DNA from: CAYMJV01 sp964390545
GTDB taxonomy: Bacteria; Desulfobacterota; BSN033; UBA1163
Assembly: GCA_964390545.1 (NCBI GenBank)
Contig: CAYMJV010000087.1
Coordinates: 1 to 8,747, forward strand
Direction: 5' to 3'
Length of the DNA: 8,747 nucleotides
Position numbers and translations under genes: made by a program. Below the pieces are notes generated by a model, which saw only the letters and a program-made list of their open reading frames with translations, ran no database searches and was not told the DNA's origin. Positions within the stretch are counted from its first letter, which is position 1. The number at the start of each line of letters is the position of its first letter. Shown here in pieces: positions 5,682 through 8,747 of the stretch.

Positions 5682-6683
5682 TCACTTCTTTTGCATTGCC
5701 TGTACCGCCTTGACAAACTTAGCCACCCTCTGGTCCTTCATATACTTGTCATAGACGAACTTGGAACCATCGTAGAAGGCACGTGAGTCTGCTTGATTAA
5801 TCTTTATTCCTTTCCCGGTCATAACTTTCATTGCCTTTTCGTCCTCTCCCTTGGTGAGATCAATCTGCCAGGGAATAATTTCTCTCCAGGTATCTGCAAA
5901 TATTTTTTGAATATCTTTAGGCAGGCCGTCCCATACTTTTATATTAATAAAAGCAACAGATGGCCAAAAGAAATGACCGGTCAGTGAGAAGTATTTGATG
6001 ACTTCCATTAATTTCTCAGATGACGCGGAGGTAGCGTTGATCTCAGTACCATTAATAACCCCTGTCTGCATGGATGTGTAAATCTCTCCGTAAGAAATGG
6101 GCACAGGGATCGCTCCAAGGGCACCGAATATCTCCTCGTGCATCTTATTTTCTCCCACCCTGATTTTCAACCCCTTGAGATCTGCCAGCTTAGCAATGGG
6201 TCTCGTATTATTTCCTATATGGCGATATCCATTTTCAATCAGGCCCAACGGGTGAAGCTTGAGCTCCTTTATAGCGGAAAGAAGTTCCATCGTATAATCA
6301 GCGAGAAATACTTTTTTTAACATATCGTAATCATTTATTAGAAAGGGCATCTGCAGGGCGTTCAAGGCGGGCGTAAAACCGTCAAACATTGCGGATGAAC
6401 AGTGAGCGCCCTCTAAGGCTCCTGACCCCACCAGTTCAATCATGTCCTTGTCGCCGCCCAGTTTCCTTTCTTGGGCCGACAGCACTTGAACTCTCCCCTG
6501 CGTTCTTTGTTGAACAAGCTCGACCCATTTCTCAAGGGCTGTGTAAGTCGGCAGACCCTTAGACGAGGCCGAACCAAACGTTAATTTTATAACCTTATCA
6601 GCCCCGAATGCGACAGAGTTGACCAAAAGCAAGGAGACTCCCAACATTGCAATACAAATCAGCATACCAGCTTTTCTGTTCAT
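5682..6683 (-). CDS. dctP: TRAP transporter substrate-binding protein DctP
   Basis: This 333-residue periplasmic solute receptor of the DctP family delivers ligand to DctQM. It has a classic signal peptide: NRK at the N-terminus, a hydrophobic core at about residues 7-22, and cleavage probably between 25 and 28 (SVAFGAD). Mature-protein hallmarks are LTFGSASSKG near the start, the NGYRHI block (R154), LKGLKIRV with the conserved carboxylate-binding arginine R175, and GEIYTSMQTGVINGTE (199-214), matching the family helix that normally ends in DGxExP. Here it reads NGTEIN. R175 suggests a carboxylate ligand, its identity unknown. ATG 6681-6683 follows AGGAGG (6690-6695) with six bases between. 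It is the first transporter gene, 132 bases after the IclR-type gene, and probably has its own expression level. Confidence 0.95.
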   Translation of the reverse strand: MNRKAGMLICIAMLGVSLLLVNSVAFGADKVIKLTFGSASSKGLPTYTALEKWVELVQQRTQGRVQVLSAQERKLGGDKDMIELVGSGALEGAHCSSAMFDGFTPALNALQMPFLINDYDMLKKVFLADYTMELLSAIKELKLHPLGLIENGYRHIGNNTRPIAKLADLKGLKIRVGENKMHEEIFGALGAIPVPISYGEIYTSMQTGVINGTEINATSASSEKLMEVIKYFSLTGHFFWPSVAFINIKVWDGLPKDIQKIFADTWREIIPWQIDLTKGEDEKAMKVMTGKGIKINQADSRAFYDGSKFVYDKYMKDQRVAKFVKAVQAMQKK

Positions 6684-6729
6684 CTTCTTCCTCCTTTTCG
6701 GACCGTACTGGGTGTACTATGAAACGTTC

Positions 6730-6742
6730 TTGGTTGATCCAA
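6730..6742. promoter_or_regulatory. Candidate operator upstream of dctP
   Basis: A 13-base interrupted palindrome, TTGG-TTGAT-CCAA, sits about 50 bases before the dctP start, in the spacer after the IclR-type gene. IclR-family proteins bind short palindromes of this size near promoters. No comparison was possible and only four base pairs per arm match, so it is a weak call. Confidence 0.25.
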
Positions 6743-6815
6743 ATAGAAACCATCTTGACTGAATCTTCACTTTTTTCTGGAAGCATCACCTCCTCCCTTT
6801 CTGCTCTCGCTCGGT

Positions 6816-7640
6816 TTAATTGCCAACCTTACCTCCTATCCTTTTTGATATTTTTCTCGAACACTCAAGGATCGATTTCAGGATCTTTTCCTTCTTTTGA
6901 TCATCGATTCTTTGAGCGGGTCCAAAAACGACAAGGCCTGCGGCAATTTTCCCCTCGTGGTCGAATATCGGTGCAGCCAGTGCTCTAACACCTATGTCGA
7001 TTTCCTCTTCGCTAAAGGCATATCCTGCCTTTCTGATGGTTTTTACTTCTTTCCTAAGCTCATCAGGGTCAACAATCGTTTTTCCAGTATACTTGACAAG
7101 TTTTTGTGTTTTTAGGAAAGTTTCTATTTTTTCATCCTGCAGATGGGCAAGAAGAATTTTTGATGCCGCACCTGCATGCAATGGGAACCGAATTCCTCTC
7201 CTCAATAAGATAACCATTGTACTGCTGCTTTCTGGCTCAACTTTTTCCACGTAAAGGGCCTCGTTCCTATCTAATACAGTAAGGCCTACAGTTTCCCCTA
7301 ATTGATTTGATAGTTCCTCCATGTAAGGGTGCGCTATTCTGTCAATAGCAAACCGATTTTGGATGGCAGTGCCAAACTCGAACAATTTCATTCCCAGTTT
7401 GTACTTCTCCGAACTCTGGTCGTAATCAACAAATCTGCACTCCCTCATGACTGCCAAATATTTGTAAGTTGTACTACGCGGAAACGCCAAGAGATCGGAA
7501 ATCTCGGTTACTGAGAGCGCAGCGTTCCCTTCCAATAGGCTAAGAATGTCAATTGCCCTGAGCAGGGATTTGAATTGGCTTCGCATTGTGGATTTGATGT
7601 GATTCTTTTTCATGAATTTTGGACGGGGGGCAATTTCCAT
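6816..7640 (-). CDS. IclR family transcriptional regulator
   Basis: This 274-residue one-component regulator has the IclR layout. The N-terminal winged helix-turn-helix starts at FKSLLRAIDILSLLEG (23-38), with the helices SVTEISDLLAFPRSTTYKYLAVM (43-65) and the wing YDQSSEKYKLG (73-83). The C-terminal ligand-binding domain carries LHAGAASKILLA (154-165), GYAFSEEEIDIGVRALAAPIFD (206-227) and AGLVVFGPAQR (234-244). Such proteins usually sense aromatic or small carboxylic acids or their CoA-pathway intermediates. The start is uncertain: the ATG at 7640 has no evident Shine-Dalgarno, and alternative ATGs at 7613 and 7586 also keep the DNA-binding domain. It is codirectional with and directly upstream of dctP, so it probably controls the transporter-enzyme genes and itself. 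Confidence 0.93.
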   Translation of the reverse strand: MEIAPRPKFMKKNHIKSTMRSQFKSLLRAIDILSLLEGNAALSVTEISDLLAFPRSTTYKYLAVMRECRFVDYDQSSEKYKLGMKLFEFGTAIQNRFAIDRIAHPYMEELSNQLGETVGLTVLDRNEALYVEKVEPESSSTMVILLRRGIRFPLHAGAASKILLAHLQDEKIETFLKTQKLVKYTGKTIVDPDELRKEVKTIRKAGYAFSEEEIDIGVRALAAPIFDHEGKIAAGLVVFGPAQRIDDQKKEKILKSILECSRKISKRIGGKVGN

Positions 7641-7669
7641 ATGATGAGACTTAATTATCGTTAAAACGC

Positions 7670-7699
7670 AGCATATAATATATGAAAAAATTCTGTCAA
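7670..7699 (-). promoter_or_regulatory. Putative sigma-70 promoter of the iclR-type gene
   Basis: A consensus -35 TTGACA (7694-7699, minus strand) is followed at 16 bases by TATATG (7672-7677), or at 18 bases by TATGCT (7670-7675), as the -10. Transcription would start near 7664, some 24 bases before the ATG at 7640. The -10 overlaps a 6+1+6 palindrome, CATATA-T-TATATG on the minus strand (7672-7684), a plausible autoregulatory operator. A second small palindrome, CGTT-AA-AACG, lies at 7659-7668. No data confirm activity. Confidence 0.55.
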
Positions 7700-7775
7700 G
7701 CCCTTTTTTTGGCTTTTTAAATTTTTCTGGATGATCTGTGATTTTGTCAGGGGTAACGGGTCGGTGAAGATAGGC

Positions 7776-7790
7776 CTCTATAAAATAGAG
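7776..7790 (-). other. Small AT-rich hairpin downstream of the dehydrogenase
   Basis: CTCTAT-TTT-ATAGAG on the minus strand forms a 6-bp stem with a three-base loop about 50 bases after the dehydrogenase stop. No following U-run is present, so termination there is doubtful. Confidence 0.25.
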
Positions 7791-7841
7791 TAGAATTTAA
7801 CAATAACCTGATCGGCAAATTTTATGCAGCAAATCCATCCA

Positions 7842-8747
7842 TCAATATCCTCTTGTCCGATCAATCACATTTATCAGGGGCTGTCCGGCAAGGTAGCGCC
7901 TTAAGTTTTCACAGAAGACTTCCATGGCCCGGGCATTGTAATCCGGCATAAGCCCAGCCACATGAGGGGTGATGATGACGTTGGGCAAAGTCCAGAGTTC
8001 GCTGTTTTGTGGGAGGGGTTCCTTCTCGAAGACATCAAGTCCCGCACCGGCGATCCACTTCTCCTTGAGAGCCTTTGTCAAGGCAGCTTCGTCGATGACC
8101 GACCCACGAGCGATATTGATGATATAGGCAGTGGGTTTCATGGCTCGAAGTTCCCTCTCGCCGATGAGCTTTCGAGTTTCTTCTGTAAGCGCCACGGTCA
8201 CGACCACGAAGTCGCTTTCTCCCAGCATCTCTGGAAGGTTATCCGCAGGGTAAAGTGTGTCCACCACCGCAGATCTCCCATGCTTGGTCACGTGGCGGCG
8301 TGTAGCCACGACTCTCATTTCGAACGCCTTGGCCGCCCGGGCTATCGCTTCTCCTATCCTTCCCAACCCCACCACACCCAACGTTTTCCCCCAAAGCTGA
8401 TCGGGGATATGTTGCTCCCAAACCCTGTCTTGCTTGTTAGCGAAGTAAACGGGGGCATGCTTCACAAACATCAGCATCATACCAAGAACGTGCTCCCTCA
8501 TTGGAATTGCATGGATGCCACTGGTGTTAGTGAGGATGATGTCGCTTTGCCACAGCTTTGTGCCAACAAGCGTGTCAACACCGGCGCTGGAGGTTTGCAC
8601 CCATTTCAAACGGGGTGCACGCTCCAAGATATTCTCCGGGAAGCGCAAGCCATAGATGACCTCGGCCAGCCGGAGCAAGGAGTCGAGCTCGACATCCGCC
8701 CCCTCATCGGGAGCCTGATCGATGGGCCCGCGGGGTCTCTTTGTCTC
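7842..8747 (-). CDS. D-isomer-specific 2-hydroxyacid dehydrogenase (5' end off the window)
   Basis: This is the C-terminal 301 residues of a D-2-hydroxyacid dehydrogenase, which interconverts 2-keto and D-2-hydroxy acids using NAD(P)H. The frame stays open to the window edge. Translating upstream of the TTG at 8676-8678 continues the family pattern (LDSLLRLAEVIYG), so that TTG is not the start and I infer that about 20-25 N-terminal residues are missing. Counting from that TTG as 1: the Rossmann loop GVVGLGRIG (101-109), catalytic R191 in INIARGSVID, E220 in LDVFEKEP, and H239 in ITPHVAG, the standard Arg-Glu-His triad. The second Rossmann strand ends in ATRRH, where NAD-dependent members usually have an acidic residue. 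This suggests NADP(H) preference. It is 201 bases upstream of the iclR-type gene, across a promoter-like region, so it may be a separate transcript. Confidence 0.93.
   Translation of the reverse strand, partial: ETKRPRGPIDQAPDEGADVELDSLLRLAEVIYGLRFPENILERAPRLKWVQTSSAGVDTLVGTKLWQSDIILTNTSGIHAIPMREHVLGMMLMFVKHAPVYFANKQDRVWEQHIPDQLWGKTLGVVGLGRIGEAIARAAKAFEMRVVATRRHVTKHGRSAVVDTLYPADNLPEMLGESDFVVVTVALTEETRKLIGERELRAMKPTAYIINIARGSVIDEAALTKALKEKWIAGAGLDVFEKEPLPQNSELWTLPNVIITPHVAGLMPDYNARAMEVFCENLRRYLAGQPLINVIDRTRGY

Noticed and set aside
6598..6789. 63-residue open frame across the dctP start
   Set aside because: About half overlaps dctP in another frame and the composition is unlike a conserved protein. 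Only its SD-like sequence is worth noting.
7698..7720. AAGCC/GGCTT hairpin with T-runs as a terminator
   Set aside because: It has only five base pairs with a T-rich loop, it is oriented for the plus strand where there is no gene, and it overlaps the minus-strand -35 element.
8676..8678. TTG as the dehydrogenase start codon
   Set aside because: Translation upstream continues the family pattern to the window edge, and a start here would remove part of the substrate-binding domain.

Overview
All eight protein-coding genes lie on the minus strand, so the window is transcribed right to left. The right end holds a D-2-hydroxyacid dehydrogenase that runs off the window. Next come an IclR-family regulator, a three-part TRAP transporter (DctP, DctQ, DctM), a DUF6282-type metal-dependent hydrolase, a two-domain cupin, a HpcH/HpaI-type aldolase and, at the left end, a BKACE-type beta-keto acid cleavage enzyme. 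No convincing gene exists on the plus strand, and I see no rRNA, tRNA, CRISPR array or transposase.

The content is typical of a bacterial accessory catabolic locus: one regulator, one high-affinity carboxylate uptake system and several carbon-chain-cleaving enzymes. Shine-Dalgarno sequences are strong (AGGAGG ahead of dctP, the DUF6282 gene, the cupin and the aldolase). A run of exactly 100 N shows that this is a draft scaffold, probably from a metagenome bin or draft genome. The gene mix, codon style and interspersed repeats at the left edge suggest an uncultured anaerobic or soil/sediment bacterium. Desulfobacterota or a similar proteobacterial lineage is my guess, but the sequence does not prove it.

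Layout: 1-123 intergenic repeat DNA; 144-1070 BKACE; 1184-1966 aldolase; 2003-2905 cupin; 2976-3857 DUF6282 protein; 3872-3962 a 91-bp inverted-repeat element next to the DUF6282 ribosome binding site; 3970-4932 dctM, interrupted by the assembly gap 4453-4552; 4940-5410 dctQ; 5568-5608 a stem-loop in the dctP-dctQ spacer; 5682-6683 dctP; 6816-7640 iclR-type regulator; a promoter-like region at 7670-7699; 7842-8747 dehydrogenase (5' end missing).

Inferred working model: an organic acid is captured by DctP and imported by DctQM. It is then processed by some combination of hydrolysis (DUF6282), cupin chemistry, retro-aldol cleavage (HpcH/HpaI, usually releasing pyruvate or a related 2-oxo acid), acetyl-CoA-dependent beta-keto acid cleavage (BKACE, releasing acetoacetate and an acyl-CoA) and 2-hydroxy/2-keto acid redox. 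The IclR protein would sense the substrate or an intermediate. No single characterised pathway that I know uses exactly this set, so the substrate is unknown. The combination is the most interesting feature of the window.
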